This document shows, in pieces, positions 23,770-34,985 of a DNA stretch of 64,000 nucleotides. The stretch lies in assembly GCF_964656455.1 (NCBI RefSeq), contig NC_135717.1, forward strand, positions 149,347,793 through 149,411,792, in the 5' to 3' direction. Source of the DNA: Halichoerus grypus (Eukaryota; Chordata; Mammalia; Carnivora; Phocidae). Both the position numbers and the translations under genes were made by a program. A model generated the notes under the pieces. It ran no database searches and was not told where the DNA came from. It saw only the letters and a program-made list of their open reading frames with translations. Every line of letters begins with the position of its first letter. The first letter of the stretch is position 1.

Positions 23770-24135
23770 AAGCATTTGTAATGTGACTTTAGAAAGTTAC
23801 CTCATCTCTCTGAGCTTTGGTGACTTTCTCTGCAGAATGAAGATAATAAAAGTACTCATCTCACAGGGTTAGGAGGATTAAATGAGATGGTCCATTTAAA
23901 GTGTTTGACAGGAGGCCTGGGTGGCTCAGTAGGTTGGGCGTCTGCCTTGGGCCCAGGTCATGATCCCGGGGTCCTGGGATGGAACCCCATATCCGGTTCC
24001 TTGCTCACGGGGAGCCTGCTTCTCCCTCTTCCTCTGCCTGCCGCTCCCCCTGCTTGTGCTCTGTCAAATAAATAAAATCTTAAAAAAAAAATAAAGTGTT
24101 TGACAGAAAATTTTGCATATAATAAAGGTATAGGA
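23770..24135 (+). repeat. MIR SINE, split by a Can-SINE
   Basis: The left part includes aaagttacctcatctctctg, atgaagataataaaagtact and gggttaggaggattaaatga. The right part (24,107-24,135) continues after the inserted SINE. The Can-SINE at 23,912-24,091 sits between the halves. Confidence 0.8.
23912..24091 (+). mobile_element. Can-SINE with perfect 15-bp TSD, inside a MIR
   Basis: It has the head gaggcctgggtggctcagta, a middle with gggcccaggtcatgatcccg, and the tail caaataaataaaatctt plus A-run. The TSD taaagtgtttgacag is perfect (23,897-23,911 and 24,092-24,106). The head has lost part of its gggcg start. Confidence 0.97.
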
Positions 24136-24157
24136 TATTTAACTTGTTATCATTATT

Positions 24158-24348
24158 ATTTTAAAGATTTTATTTATTTGAGAGAGAACATGCAAGCGCA
24201 CAAGCAGGGGTGGGGGAGGGGCGGGGGAGAGGGAGAGGCAGACTCCCACTGAGTAGGGAGCCCCACGTGGAGCTCGATCCCAGGATCCTGGGATCATGAC
24301 CTGAGCTGAAGGCAGCTGCGTAACTGACTGAGCCACCCAGGAGCCCCT
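24158..24348 (-). mobile_element. Can-SINE, inverted relative to its neighbour
   Basis: It runs from taaagattttatttatttga to gagccacccaggagcccc. The TSD cttgttatcattatt (24,143-24,157) versus cttgttattattatt (24,349-24,363) has one mismatch. It begins 66 bp after the oppositely oriented SINE at 23,912-24,091. Its G-rich middle has an unusual ggggtgggggaggggcgggg run (24,207-24,226). Confidence 0.97.
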
Positions 24349-24439
24349 CTTGTTATTATTATTGATGTCTCTTCAGCTTCATATTCTAATTCCCCTGCCA
24401 TATTTTAGCTACACATAGCATTTTTAATTCATCCATTTT

Positions 24440-25080
24440 GTTTATTGATTGCTTACTGTATACTCTGGGTCTTGTACGGAACTAGAATCAATAGGACACA
24501 CACACGTATACATGTACATATACGTTTATTATAAGAATCTGTCTTACACAGTTATGGAGGCTAAGTCCCAAGATGAGCAGTCAGCAAGCTGGAGACCAGG
24601 AGAACTGATGGTGTTGTCCCAGTTCATGTCTCAAGACCTAAGAACCCTGAGAGCTGATGATGGAAGTTCAATTAGAGTCCAAAGGCAGGGCGCCTGGGTG
24701 GCTCAGTTGGTTAAGCGACTGCCTTCGGCTCAGGTCATGATCCTGGAGTCCTGGGATCGAGTCCCACATCGGGCTCCCTGCTCAGCAGGGAGTCTGCTTC
24801 TCCCTCTGACCCTCCCCCCTCTCATGTGCTCTCTCTCTCTCTCTCTCTCTCTCATTCTCTCTCTCAAATAAATAAAATCTTTAAAACAAAATATATATAT
24901 ATAGAGAGAGAGAGTCCAAAGGCAGAAGACCTGATGCTCCAGCACTAAGACAGGCAGGCAGAGAGAGAAAATTCTCTCTCACTCAGCCTTTTTGTTTGGT
25001 GATTGCCAGTGAATTGTCTAGAGGCCAGGCAACTGGACAGACAGCTACAGGTCTGGTGAAGTTCTCAAGGGTGGTGACAG
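24440..25080. repeat. Ancient interspersed repeat, split by a SINE (family not named)
   Basis: The order gtttattataagaatctgtc, ttacacagttatggaggcta, caagctggagaccaggagaa and then gtccaaaggcagaagacctg is a pattern shared by many placental repeats. It continues on both sides of the Can-SINE at 24,689-24,910. I cannot name the family with certainty. Confidence 0.5.
24689..24910 (+). mobile_element. Young Can-SINE with perfect 15-bp TSD
   Basis: It has the head ggcgcctgggtggctcagtt and tggttaagcgactgccttcg, a (CT)n tract at about 24,829-24,862, and the tail caaataaataaaatctttaa followed by (TA)n and (GA)n. The TSD agagtccaaaggcag is perfect (24,674-24,688 and 24,911-24,925). The 140-codon plus-strand frame at 24,449-24,871 runs into this SINE and is not a gene. 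Confidence 0.98.
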
Positions 25081-25109
25081 AGAGCGAGTCAGTGAGTCTT
25101 GTGTTAATG

Positions 25110-25575
25110 TTTCATGAGGTTTTCATTCTTCCCTGAATGTGCCATGATTTTGTTGTTTCTGAGACTTGCACATGCTATTTCTGTTTGGAATCCTCTTCCT
25201 TCTCTTCTCTGCTTGGGAAATTCCATACATTCTTCCAGTTTAGATGTAACTTTCTCTGAAAGACCCGTACTCATTTCCCCCATATACGTTGCTCTTCCTT
25301 TGTGATCACATGGCACTTTGTAACTACTTCTATCCTGACACTTCACACCCGTAGGGAAAGTTTTCGTTTATGTTTGCCTCTTCCTGGAGACTGTGGTGTC
25401 CCAGAAGGCAGAGATTTCATCCTGTTCAACTTTGCTCCCATTCAGTAAACATTTGTCAAATGAAGGCTTTCCTATTAGAATACGAGCAAATTAGGGTGCT
25501 ATGGTATCCCCAGTGCATATCACAGTGTCTAGCCACAGTAGAGTCCCGATAAATATTGGATATGTTCCACTGTCA
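25110..25575 (+). repeat. L2 LINE 3' end
   Basis: The order is gcacatgctatttctgtttg, gaatcctcttccttctcttc, tggcactttgtaactacttc, tggtatccccagtgcatatc and gtctagccacagtagagtcc, then cgataaatattgga. This follows the L2 3' end in sense orientation. All short open frames here belong to it. Confidence 0.8.
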
Positions 25576-26080
25576 TTTTTGTAAAGAAAAAAAGCCAAGA
25601 CTCACTGACAGCAATTATTTTCAACTGTCCATAGTTGTCAAATACTGGATAGCACGAGCAACCCAGTTAGCGTTTGACTGCAATAAAATATGGATCCTAT
25701 CCGAACTTTTCGATCTATAAATGTTTAAACCATGCCAGCTGACTAATATAAGGCAAATGGAAAGTTAAACCGAAGTGAACATTTACAGTTAAACTTTAGG
25801 AGAGACTTGGAGGGATTTAGATTCAAAGGTTGGGTTGGTTTGCAGTGGAAATATGCTTGGAATTTACTGCAGCTGCTAAAGGGGACTTGCCTGGAGGTGT
25901 GCACATTGAGGAGCGACCGCTGTTTCCAGGAGCAAGGAAGCTGAGGTAACTCTTCTTCATGGTCAAATTCTCCTTATCGGGGGCACTTTTTTTTTTTTTT
26001 TTAAAGTTTGTACGGCCATATCCTAACCAATTCCTTTCAGAGAAAGCTCGCCAAGAACTATTTACGTATCGCTTATATCA
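25576..26080. other. Unique segment, possibly conserved noncoding
   Basis: No repeat was recognised between the L2 and a MER5A relic, apart from a 16-base T-run at 25,987-26,002. The composition is balanced and keeps several CpGs (for example gaggagcgaccgctgtttcc at about 25,909). No exon with both splice sites is evident. A regulatory role is inference only. Confidence 0.4.
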
Positions 26081-26082
26081 GA

Positions 26083-26240
26083 ATTCTCAAGCTTGCTTGT
26101 GCAGTAGAATCCCTTGGGAAGCTCTTTTTTTCTTCCAGGCCGAGAAGCCCAGGCTGTGCCTTCCGAGCTTGTGATGCGGCAAGCGTTTTTAGAAGGCTTC
26201 CCAGGTGATTCGGCTGCGTGGCCAAGGTGGAGGGCCACCG
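26083..26240 (+). repeat. MER5A (hAT-Charlie) relic
   Basis: The order is gaattctcaagcttgcttgt, gcagtagaatcccttgggaa, ggcttcccaggtgattcggc and ggccaaggtggagggccac. Both halves pair with the MER5A consensus, and the ends resemble inverted repeats. The open frames over 26,008-26,416 come from this and neighbouring sequence. Confidence 0.75.
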
Positions 26241-26941
26241 AAATTGAGTCAAGTTCCAGGGAAGGATTTTATTGTGAAGTATTTCTTCTCCTACATCCAA
26301 CATTCACTGAAATCTTTTGTGCCTCTGAAATTACTGTAAAATTGCAAGTTAGAAAAAAGTCTGGCTCTTTTGTGGGAAGGTCCCTCTTAGGTTGTGATTC
26401 ATCCATTGGAAAATAACATTTTGTTTTCTGGAGTGCTGGACGGGTCAAGCGCGTTCATTTGTGTGGACGGTTCCCTGAGTTTCCATCCTTGAACTTCCTG
26501 ACTAGGCTGTGAGTTGATGATGGAGCTAGACAGGTACGTGCTGGAGAGCAACACATCTACTGAGGTAGAGAGGCAAAATGCGGTGTCTGACACTCAGAGA
26601 CGGAAAAAATCGTACCCGATTTCTACATAATATGGGAAATATTAAAATTTCAGAATAAAAGATTGATCACTTATTTTAATCTTTTTTTTTTAACCTCAGG
26701 AAGTACTCTTAATGTTATCACTGGATACAAGATCATTTTTAGATTCTGTATCAACACATAATAGATTAGAAACAATGTTACACCACCGAATGCATCTTTC
26801 TTTTATATCCTTTTAGCGTAAACTTATCCAGCTTATGTTTTATTGTTTTACCTTAAAATTAGTCCAGTTTTCTACATATGATTTTGCTCTTTAAAGATAG
26901 CGGTGTCCTTTTCTATCTTATACCTTTTCCTCCTTTTCTCT
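26241..26941. other. Unique DNA, nothing recognised
   Basis: No gene or repeat is visible apart from a T-run near 26,685. The last 20 bases before the next SINE are CT-rich. Confidence 0.5.
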
Positions 26942-27127
26942 CTCTCTCTTTTTTTAAAGATTTTATTTATTTATTTGAGAGAGAGAGAGAAACAGCATGA
27001 GAGGGTCAGAGGGAGAAGCAGACTCCCCGCTGAACCGGGAGCCTAATGTGGGACTCGATCCCAGGATTCCGGGATCATGACCTGAGCTGAAGGCAGTTGC
27101 TTAACCAACTGAGCCACCCAGGCATCC
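26942..27127 (-). mobile_element. Can-SINE with 12-bp TSD
   Basis: It runs from the tctctt/T-run and aaagattttatttatttatt to gccacccaggcatccc. The TSD ctccttttctct (26,930-26,941 and 27,128-27,139) is perfect but of low complexity. The terminal gcatccc is a change from gcgcccc. Confidence 0.93.
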
Positions 27128-27220
27128 CTCCTTTTCTCTTTTATAAGGACACTTTATAGCAGGTCCTTTTCCTTTTTTCATTATGTATTTAAGGAAGAAC
27201 CATACTCTTCTCCAAATACA

Positions 27221-27239
27221 AAAAAAAAAAAAAAAAAAA
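27221..27239 (+). repeat. 19-base A-run
   Basis: A pure A-run. It has no SINE body upstream that I can see, so it is either a simple tract or the tail of a badly decayed retroposon. Confidence 0.85.
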
Positions 27240-28025
27240 GCAGAAGACTGAGGTTTGAATCCACACTCATCCATCCATACTGACTTTACTCAGCCTCTTT
27301 GAGGTTCCATTTCCACACCATTAACATCCTTATTGATGGTGATTATAAGGGCTCCCTAGGGCTGTGGAAAGGAAGAAAAATTCAGATGCTCTGCATACAT
27401 AATGCTTGTGCATATTAGTCCTTGATATCTGTGAATTTCTTTCCTTCTTTCTTCTACAAGAAGAAATCCTTAGAAATATAGTTCCATCCAGAGCCTCTGG
27501 GTACCTGGTCTGGTTGGTATGTTCTTGAAACCACTGCCATTTGCAAATTGTAAAACTTTCAAAATATGCCTCAGGGTTGTCTCTTAAGGATATAGTAGGA
27601 AGTACGATGATTTGTAAAAGATTCAAACTAATCATGGCTCAATCATTCCTCGGTCTTCAATTTAAAGAAACTACCTTGTTTTCAGTAAAAGGGAAGCCAT
27701 TTTACAAACATTATCAATGCACTCCCCTTAAGTCCCCAATACACTCAAACGTAGCTTTACAAACTAGCTATTCTATTTAGTCAATGGCACCATCGATACA
27801 GGTAACTATAATCATTGGGATCACGTTTGTCCTTTGTTTTTTGCATTTACCACATACTGATCACCATGTACCAAACAGTCACTGGTTTCTTTATCAATGA
27901 CTCAGTGTTACTCCTAATGTGAAGCTTCACTGTGCCTACCTTATTTTGATGGCTCTTCTAATTCACCTGACACCATGCTGCTGGATTATCTTTTCCTTTA
28001 TTCCAACTCAGTGTGATTTGTGGAT
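27240..28025. other. Mostly unique DNA
   Basis: 27,240-27,320 (gactgaggtttgaatccaca ... actcagcctctttgagg) has a weak MIR look. The rest is not recognised. Open frames on both strands over 27,330-27,780 overlap each other and have no domain. Confidence 0.45.
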
Positions 28026-28340
28026 CTGGGCCAAACTTCTTGCCTGACATAAAGCTTTCTAAAACCTTTTCATCTCTTCTGCTTTATCTCCCACTACTAC
28101 CTGTTACTCTGCAATATGTACTCCCCTGGCATGCCAGCCTGGTCAGCATCTCCTAGCCACAAGGAGATGCCTAATGCTACGATTTCATCTGTGCTGGCCA
28201 CACGTACAATCCAGGCTTTTCCTCATCAGTCTCTACACATTTTAGGGACACATGAAGCACTGGAACCCATGAAATTCCAACTCTTAGGAAGGTGTTCCTT
28301 TCCCACCAAAAGAAGCCACAAGGATTTTCTTACTCACTAA
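28026..28340 (+). repeat. L2 LINE fragment
   Basis: tctgggccaaacttcttgcc, then catctcttctgctttatctc and ccactactacctgttactct, follow the L2 region upstream of its 3' end. The 74-codon frame here is repeat-derived. Confidence 0.5.
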
Positions 28341-28499
28341 CTTGATGAATGTCTGTTGTTTTTTTTCATTCAGGCAACTATGTTCCTATTCACTGTCTGT
28401 CTTGTTTCAAGAGGTCGTAAGGCAACATTTCTGTCAAACTCTTGCCACAGCAGTGAACCTATAGGCCAATTAAGAGCAGAACACATGTTATTTTTTGAG

Positions 28500-28690
28500 A
28501 CAGAAGACCAAAGTTTGGGTCTTAGCTCTGCAACTTACTAGCTGTGACTCTAGGCAAATTATTGTAACTTTTTTTTCCTCGGTTAGTTGGTTTTGATTTT
28601 TAATCTCCAAAATGAGGAAAATAATATTGATCTTATTCAAACTAGCACACAGGATTATTATGTATGACAAATGAAACTTTTTTCACTGAA
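28500..28690 (+). repeat. MIR SINE, sense
   Basis: The order is agtttgggtcttagctctgc, aacttactagctgtgactct, aggcaaattattgtaact, tccaaaatgaggaaaataat and aggattattatgtatgac. A T-rich insertion lies in the middle. Confidence 0.75.
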
Positions 28691-30150
28691 AATGCTTTGT
28701 AATTGGTGATGGCCACACACACTTGAAATATCTGAGTTTTTATTTCTTTGTATCTACCAAAGGGCTAGCACAAGGATAACCACTGAGTGAAGCTTACTAT
28801 AAACTCAAAAGATTGGATTAAATTAATATTGTATCTTTGATACACTAACAAACACACATGCAATTATAGCATACTCAGTATTAGGATTTATTTTATTGGA
28901 AGGATACAAAGAAATGAATATTAGACACCATTAAACATTTACTAAAGCATTTATAACAATATGGTATACTCCCATTGGTCTCATGTTGTGAAGTAGGCAT
29001 TCAGGTTCCTACTGTTCTAACACAGTAGTTGGTTGTTGGGACTGGTAGTGGGAAATCTGAATTTCTCTGTGCAACAATCAGAGGAGTGAAGGTATAAATG
29101 GATTCATCTTTACTCTGATGATTTAGTAACTTTCATGACCCTTTCTTCTGCATAATACAATTCCTTGCATAGAGATGAATGGCAAACTAATAGAATTTGT
29201 TATATGTTTGTGACTAGTACGTACAGAGAGTCAGAGTCAGATTAAATTCTGGGTAGAGTTCTCAATGGAATCCCAGCCTTTGATCATGCCACCAACACTT
29301 TAATTTAAAAAATGTGACAAGATGATTAGAGTGTTCTAAGATCTTAGTACCAGGCACAATACAGAGTTGAAAGCTGCCATGAAGTCTGCTACTTAGGCAG
29401 AATACTGTCCTCTGAGGCACTCACTGACAAAGAAGTAGAATGTTAAATAAAGAAGTTGAAAGTCAAATCAAGAAGAATAAAGGATATTTGGAATGCCGTC
29501 AAACATACTATGGGCTTTATTAGACAACCAGATCTTGACCCAAATTAGGAACTAGTGAATATTTAAGGCTTAGATTTAATAGAGGTCCCATTTATAACTC
29601 CAAGTAGTTTTATAATTATTCCCCCACATATTTAATGTTAAATACAAATGAACAGTGATGTTCAAAATTCCATTAGTATGCCTGAGTTAAAGAGGTGGGT
29701 TTTTTTTTGTTTTGTTTTTACTAAACAGGCATTCTGGGAGAGTAGTGAATCAACATTAGACAATTGTTATATCTAAAATAGGGTGGACCAAAATGATGCT
29801 ATAAAGCTGCCAAGGACAGCATACTATAAAACACAATCAGAGCTGACTTTCAGCAACATTTTAAAGCAGAATCTGTGTGCTTTCTTCTTGTTGATTCAAC
29901 CTTCCCTAGGCTTCTAGTGTCCTCTGCTCCACAGTGATTGTCCACTGTGGCACTTCTCCATCTCCCTTGCCCAATAGTCAAATGCACTTGCCCAGTGTCT
30001 CCATTTCCCTGAGGATCTACTTACTGAGTAACTAGTTACCAATTTTGAGACTGTACAATGGACTACTGAATTAGTGTATTCCTACCCCTCTTCCCCCCTG
30101 TATCTCATTTGCTTTTCAGTAGAATCTTTCTATTGTATGATAAAAATAAA
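28691..30150. other. Unique AT-rich DNA, nothing recognised
   Basis: No exon, RNA gene or classifiable repeat. A T/G-rich tract is at 29,699-29,720. Confidence 0.55.
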
Positions 30151-30154
30151 ATAA

Positions 30155-30365
30155 TAATAGCTAATTTAGTGGCATTTACTACATGGCAAGAATCATTCTA
30201 AACACTTTACACATTTAATGCTTATACCAACTCTATGAGTTATATACTATCATTATATCCACTTTATAAATGAACTGAAGCTTAGAGATGCCAAGTAGGT
30301 CATAAACAGAGAAGTGCTTTTGAAACCAGACTCCACAGTCCTTATTCTGAACCACCAAGCTATCC
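30155..30365 (-). repeat. MIR SINE, antisense
   Basis: The order is aataatagctaatttagtgg, catttactacatggcaagaa, tcattctaaacactttacac, atccactttataaatgaact and gaagcttagagatgcc. It is in antisense MIR order and ends in accaccaagctatcct. Confidence 0.85.
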
Positions 30366-30399
30366 TCCCTAAACATGGGGGTGCGGAGACATTCAGAGA

Positions 30400-30580
30400 A
30401 TTATGGGAGACACCTGTACACTGGAGTCAGAAATACCTATTTAAATTCTGTCTCTGCCCCTTACTGGTTGTGTGGCTCTCTGAAATTAATTTTCTCAAAT
30501 GCAGAAGAGTGACAATAGTATCTACATCATAAGTTTATTGTAGAATTAAATAAATTAATGCATATAAACACCTGCCACCA
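30400..30580 (+). repeat. MIR SINE, sense
   Basis: The order is ctggagtcagaaatacctat, ttaaattctgtctctgcccc, ttactggttgtgtggctctc and gtgacaatagtatctacatc. Only 35 bp separate it from the antisense MIR before it. Confidence 0.82.
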
Positions 30581-31930
30581 AAGTATAAAGCATTCTTCAG
30601 TGTCTGAATGTACAACTGGTTGGAAATGGGGATATTTTTGTGCAAAGGGATGTTGCATAGCCATTCAGCTGCCCTTCTCAGCCAGTATACAGAGTAGGCA
30701 CGGGTGGAAGACTTGCAAGAGCTGCAGCAGATGGGTCAGCCCAGTGCTCATCAGTCAGCATCGGGAGGAGATCAGGGGATGTGAATCCTAGAGGCAGAGG
30801 TGCCAGTTACCATACCTCCAAACCAGAGGTTACCTGAATTATACTGTCACGAGACCCTCATGCTGACATGCGTTTGTTGGTAGCCAACTTCTAGAAGGAG
30901 GTGATACAGCTACCAAGCAGAGGTCTATAAAAGGGGGCTGTATCCTAAAACCCAAGCATACATGATATCCTTATTTTCTATGAACTATGCAATTTGTACT
31001 TTATATAAAATGTGGAAACCACTGCAAATGTTTACACTGTCTTTACATGTGGCATATCAGGTAGAAGTAAATTATAATCTTTTATACTTTCTTCATATGT
31101 TCTTCAAAATATACAATTTGAGATTTGTTTCACCTTTGTGTGGGTAATTCTTTTTTTAACTTTATCTGATAAGAGAAAAGTCTGCTAAGCAGCTCCATTC
31201 ATTTTTTCTTCTGATTCTGTAGACATCAAGAAAGATGTTACGTGTCACAGACTGTCGCATGCAAAGAACCATGTGAAGAAATCCACAGTAGCCAATGATG
31301 TCATGAAGACTGCATTCAGAGAAAACAGTCACTTCCCCAGTATTGATTGATGAACTAGTAAGACTTAAAATGTTTGTCTTTCAAAACCAAACTCTAATAG
31401 ACCCAACGAGACTTGTTATTTTAAAGATTATTTGGAAAGAGTTAGCACTGAGGACATCTTGCACCTGATACATGTCATTAATAGTTTACATTAGCTTCCC
31501 ATATAAGGGAAGACACTATCCTACTTTATAAATAGGTCTTGTGGGAAAACTGCTTCTTCCTTGAGGTTAAACAATCTGATATACATTTTTAATGTAGGGA
31601 TAGTGTAAGGCAATGTGAAAGCTAACCCATGTTAAATTGTAACAATGCCAAACCCCCAAAATAACAAAGACTTCATGATTCATGGTGTTTTAAAGACTCA
31701 TTAAATTTGGTCTCTCTCCATAGTTTATGGAATATATAAAGCAGCTAGAATATACACTAAAAAGATTAAATGATTTTTCTCAAGAGTTAAAAAGCAGACA
31801 TTAGCTAAGTGGGATAAAATGTCATATGGGGAGAATGTTTAGGTATAAATAAATTCTAATGAAGTTATACATATGAAAATTATAGGAAGCAGGTGACAAT
31901 GATTACCAGCTCCTTTCTTAATTCAGTAAG
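30581..31930. other. Unique AT-rich DNA, nothing recognised
   Basis: No gene or clear repeat. The largest open frames (60-77 codons) lack domains or splice context. Confidence 0.55.
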
Positions 31931-31934
31931 GATG

Positions 31935-32140
31935 GAAAAGGAAGTGGTTTGAAATTGCAGTAGAAGAGATTTGGGTTAGATATCAAAAAGAACTTCCTCA
32001 CTGTGAGGACTGCCGATCACTGAATAAAGGATATATCACAATCTTAAAGAGCTCCTTGGAGACATTTAAGAATGGGATATGAACTTTTTTCCAACGGATG
32101 GTTTAAAAGCAGTCCCACCCAATCACAACGACACTGATAA
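31935..32140 (+). repeat. L3/CR1-like LINE fragment
   Basis: The order ttgggttagatatcaaaaag, aacttcctcactgtgaggac, cttggagacatttaagaatg follows the 3' region of ancient CR1/L3-type elements. It partly underlies the 135-codon minus-strand frame at 32,044-32,451, which is therefore unlikely to be a gene. Confidence 0.55.
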
Positions 32141-33440
32141 GACTGTATTCTTAAGTCCTTTTTAGATTCATCAGTGAAAGTTGGTCTTTGTGTGTATGTA
32201 TGTGTGTATGCCTTGTTTAAAGGTGAATAGATATAACTCATGATCACAAAATAAAGTGATGGATCCCACAGTACAGTGACAAAGCCAGGTGGCACAGTAA
32301 AACTCAGATACCTTGGAAAGACGCAGAGTGATGAAGGAAAGTGAGAAATCCTCAGTTTATGGAAACTAAGTACTGACTTTGAGGTTATTTTAAATGAAGC
32401 AGTATATTGATAGAACCATCTGTTTCTATGAAAATCAGAAAAAATTTCCATATAAATCTCCCCTCTTTGCCCTGCCTTGAAAATATCACTTTAAAAACCG
32501 CAAATTTGTAAATAAAATAGGAAATCAGAATAAATCTTAAAATAAAAAGCCCGAGTGCCAAATATATCAGTTCGAACTCAGCTCTTCTACTTCCCTTGCA
32601 TCCAGATAAGGAAATGAGAGCTTAAGAAAGCTCAGTGGATTATTCATGTTCACTTGCCGATGGCAAAGCCAGGGAGAGACCCTCGGCAACTACTGTGGCA
32701 TGCTGCCCAGAGGGACCTCCCACGCCACCCTACCCTATGGTCTCATTCTGTGTGTCAGCTGGTGGGAGTGTTGGTTGCTGAGACAAACAGCCAGTTTCTT
32801 CTCCAGGAATCTCTTTCTCTGGGCCTTGTCCCCTGCCAAAGGCAGCTGCCTTGTCCAAGTCTATGACTCCTCCCTAGGGGGACAGCCTACATTCAGTGAA
32901 TGACTTATGTTGGGGTCGGGGGAATTCAAAGGACCAGCCTCTCTGCCTCAATTCGGGACAAGTCTGCTAGGGCCATTCTAGCTGAAGTGCTCCCCCAAAG
33001 ATCAGCTGAAGCCTTTGTATCAACTGCCAATCATAGTTCAATTTCTCTAGTTCTCTACTAATTTACTTAGGAAAAACAAAAGAAGTTTCCCAGAATGCCT
33101 ATGTTTCTGTGTTATCGCGACTGTGGAAGGAGGTAGGAGAGGGAAGCAATTAGTCAAAGGGTTAAATTTGGAAGTGAAGTAGAAGGATAGATAGGGAAGG
33201 CAAAAAGAGGAAGTGAAATCAAACTACCTCCCTTTTCCTTCCCCATTAGCTCTCTTTCTACCCAGAGACTGAGAGGAGCAGATGGACCCAAACTTCTTCT
33301 GATTGGAAGATGGTCTTTTGTCTTCAGTGTCTCCCAGATGCTTTCTTACCTCCTAACTCAGTTCCTTTTCTCTACCCATCCTTCAGATTTAAGTAAACTA
33401 TTGGGTAATGTGAGCATATTCAATAGTTATCTTTGAATTG
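32141..33440. other. Unique DNA, no gene seen
   Basis: There is a TG/TATG tract at about 32,189-32,210. The two plus-strand frames at 32,646-32,903 overlap in different phases and show no domain. The region 32,640-32,900 is GC-richer than its surroundings, but no splice pair supports an exon. Confidence 0.5.
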
Positions 33441-33449
33441 TCAAATGAG

Positions 33450-33715
33450 GAGTTGAACTACACTATGCTAGTGCCTAGGGAGGTGGCCACCAGCCACATG
33501 CAGCCATTTAAATGGAATGACAATTAGATTTGTTAATTACATCAATGAGATGAAATTAAACTTAAAAATTAACAGTTTCTCAGTTGCACTAGCCACACTT
33601 CCAGGGCTCAATAGCCACGTGTGGCCTGTGTGGCTAGTGTCTACCATATTGGACATTTTAGATAAAGACCACTTCTTTCACTGTAGAAAGTTCTATTGGA
33701 CAAAGCTGTTAAATC
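33450..33715 (+). repeat. hAT-type DNA transposon relic
   Basis: The order is gtggccaccagccacatgca, ttgcactagccacacttcca, gggctcaatagccacgtgtg, tggctagtgtctaccatatt and gaaagttctattggacaaag. This matches the short hAT class ending in tattggacagngctg. The 94-codon frame at 33,517-33,801 lies in it. Confidence 0.75.
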
Positions 33716-33959
33716 CAAAGTCTTCTGAGTATGGTTCTGACTATATTTTGCCTTATGTGGATAGGCAAATTGAGCAATTGAGGGCGATGCATTTAGAGTG
33801 AAGATCTAGTTCGAGCCAGATTTTAGGCCCCACCAACTTCCTAAATAATTCAGCTTCCGTGATCGGTTAGAAAGTCTGGAGTCCTTTACTGTGTCCTCAT
33901 CACATTGCATTCAAAGTGACCTCTGTCCCTTCTCTTTCTATTTCTGTTGCTACCCTTCT

Positions 33960-34205
33960 TAATAGTCATGATGATCATGACAGCTACAAGAAAACTGAGT
34001 GTTTTCTATGTGCTTCTTATATATATCATTTAATTCTCATGACAATTCCATGAGGGGGACTATCATCCCCATTTTACAGATGAGAAAATTGAGTCTTAGA
34101 GTAATCAAGTGTCTTGCCCAAAGACAAAGAGTTGGTAAGTGGCAAAGCCAGGACTTAAACCATTTGTCTGCTCCCAGAGCTCATCAACTGTAAGATTACA
34201 CTGCT
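33960..34205 (-). repeat. MIR SINE, antisense
   Basis: The order is tatcatttaattctcatgac, aattccatgagggggactat, catccccattttacagatga, agtgtcttgcccaaagacaa and gtggcaaagccaggactta. It is well preserved for a MIR. Confidence 0.9.
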
Positions 34206-34789
34206 TCATTGTCACAGACTTAGATAGCGGGACAGCATCTGGCTGTTTACCTGTCCTTATTTTCTTGCCCTTACAGCTCAGACTACGTACTGTTGTCAGA
34301 CTAATTTTTCCTAAGTCTCACTTCCCTCCTCAAAGTCTCAAAAATCTTAAGGTCTCTTTGTTGTGCATCTACTCCTAGGCCTGGTCCTTTTAAAGAATGA
34401 TTTTATTTTGTAATTATTTATAATTCTTTCAAAATGCATTAAGCTAATGACTTTTATTTCTCAGGATTTTTTTGATAAAAACATTCATTTTGTGATTATC
34501 CTTGTATACATTTGATGGTGGCCAGACGTTAAGGGTCCCTTATGATTTCTGCATACAACCAACCTGAACTTATTATCCATCTTTCTTTAATGAGCATCTT
34601 CTCTTCTAATCAGAAGAATCTCCTTGTATTTCAAGAACACAATTATTCTCAAAGTATAGTCTGGGCCCCACAATTTGCCACTTAATCACATATTCCCTTG
34701 AATTGCTTACTGACTGACATTCTGTATTTATTAATGGGCTTAATAAATACTCACTAGTTGACTGAAATCACACTAAAATTACTTTATTT
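34206..34789. other. Unique DNA, nothing recognised
   Basis: No gene or classifiable repeat. AT-rich. Confidence 0.5.
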
Positions 34790-34985
34790 ATTTTTATTTT
34801 TAAAAAAGATTTTATTTATTTATTTGAGAGAGAGGAGAGCATGAGTGGAAAGAGTGGCAAAGGGGAGGTAGAGGGACAAGTAGACTCCACACTGAGCATG
34901 GAGCCTGATCCCAGGACCCCAAGATCATGACCTGAACCAAAACCAAGAGTCGGAAGCTTAACCGACTGAGCCACCCAGGTGCCCC
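34790..34985 (-). mobile_element. Can-SINE
   Basis: It runs from aaaaaagattttatttattt through gagcctgatcccaggacccc to ccacccaggtgcccc. The TSD is unclear (AT-rich flanks taaaattact/taaaataaat). It lacks about 15 bases around the usual gatgtggggctcgatc, a small internal deletion. Confidence 0.93.

Noticed and set aside
24449..24871. Longest open frame in the window (140 codons, plus strand)
   Set aside because: It is a chance join of an ancient repeat with a Can-SINE. The C-terminal half is the recurrent SINE pseudo-protein and a (CT)n-encoded Leu/Ser run.
24829..24914. CRISPR-like array or tandem satellite
   Set aside because: The repeats are simple (CT)n, (TA)n and (GA)n tracts in a SINE tail. 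The scattered similar sequences in the window are dispersed SINEs, not an array with spacers.
32044..32451. 135-codon minus-strand frame
   Set aside because: It partly covers an L3/CR1-like fragment and a TG-rich tract (the THTYTQR part). It has no domain and no splice support.
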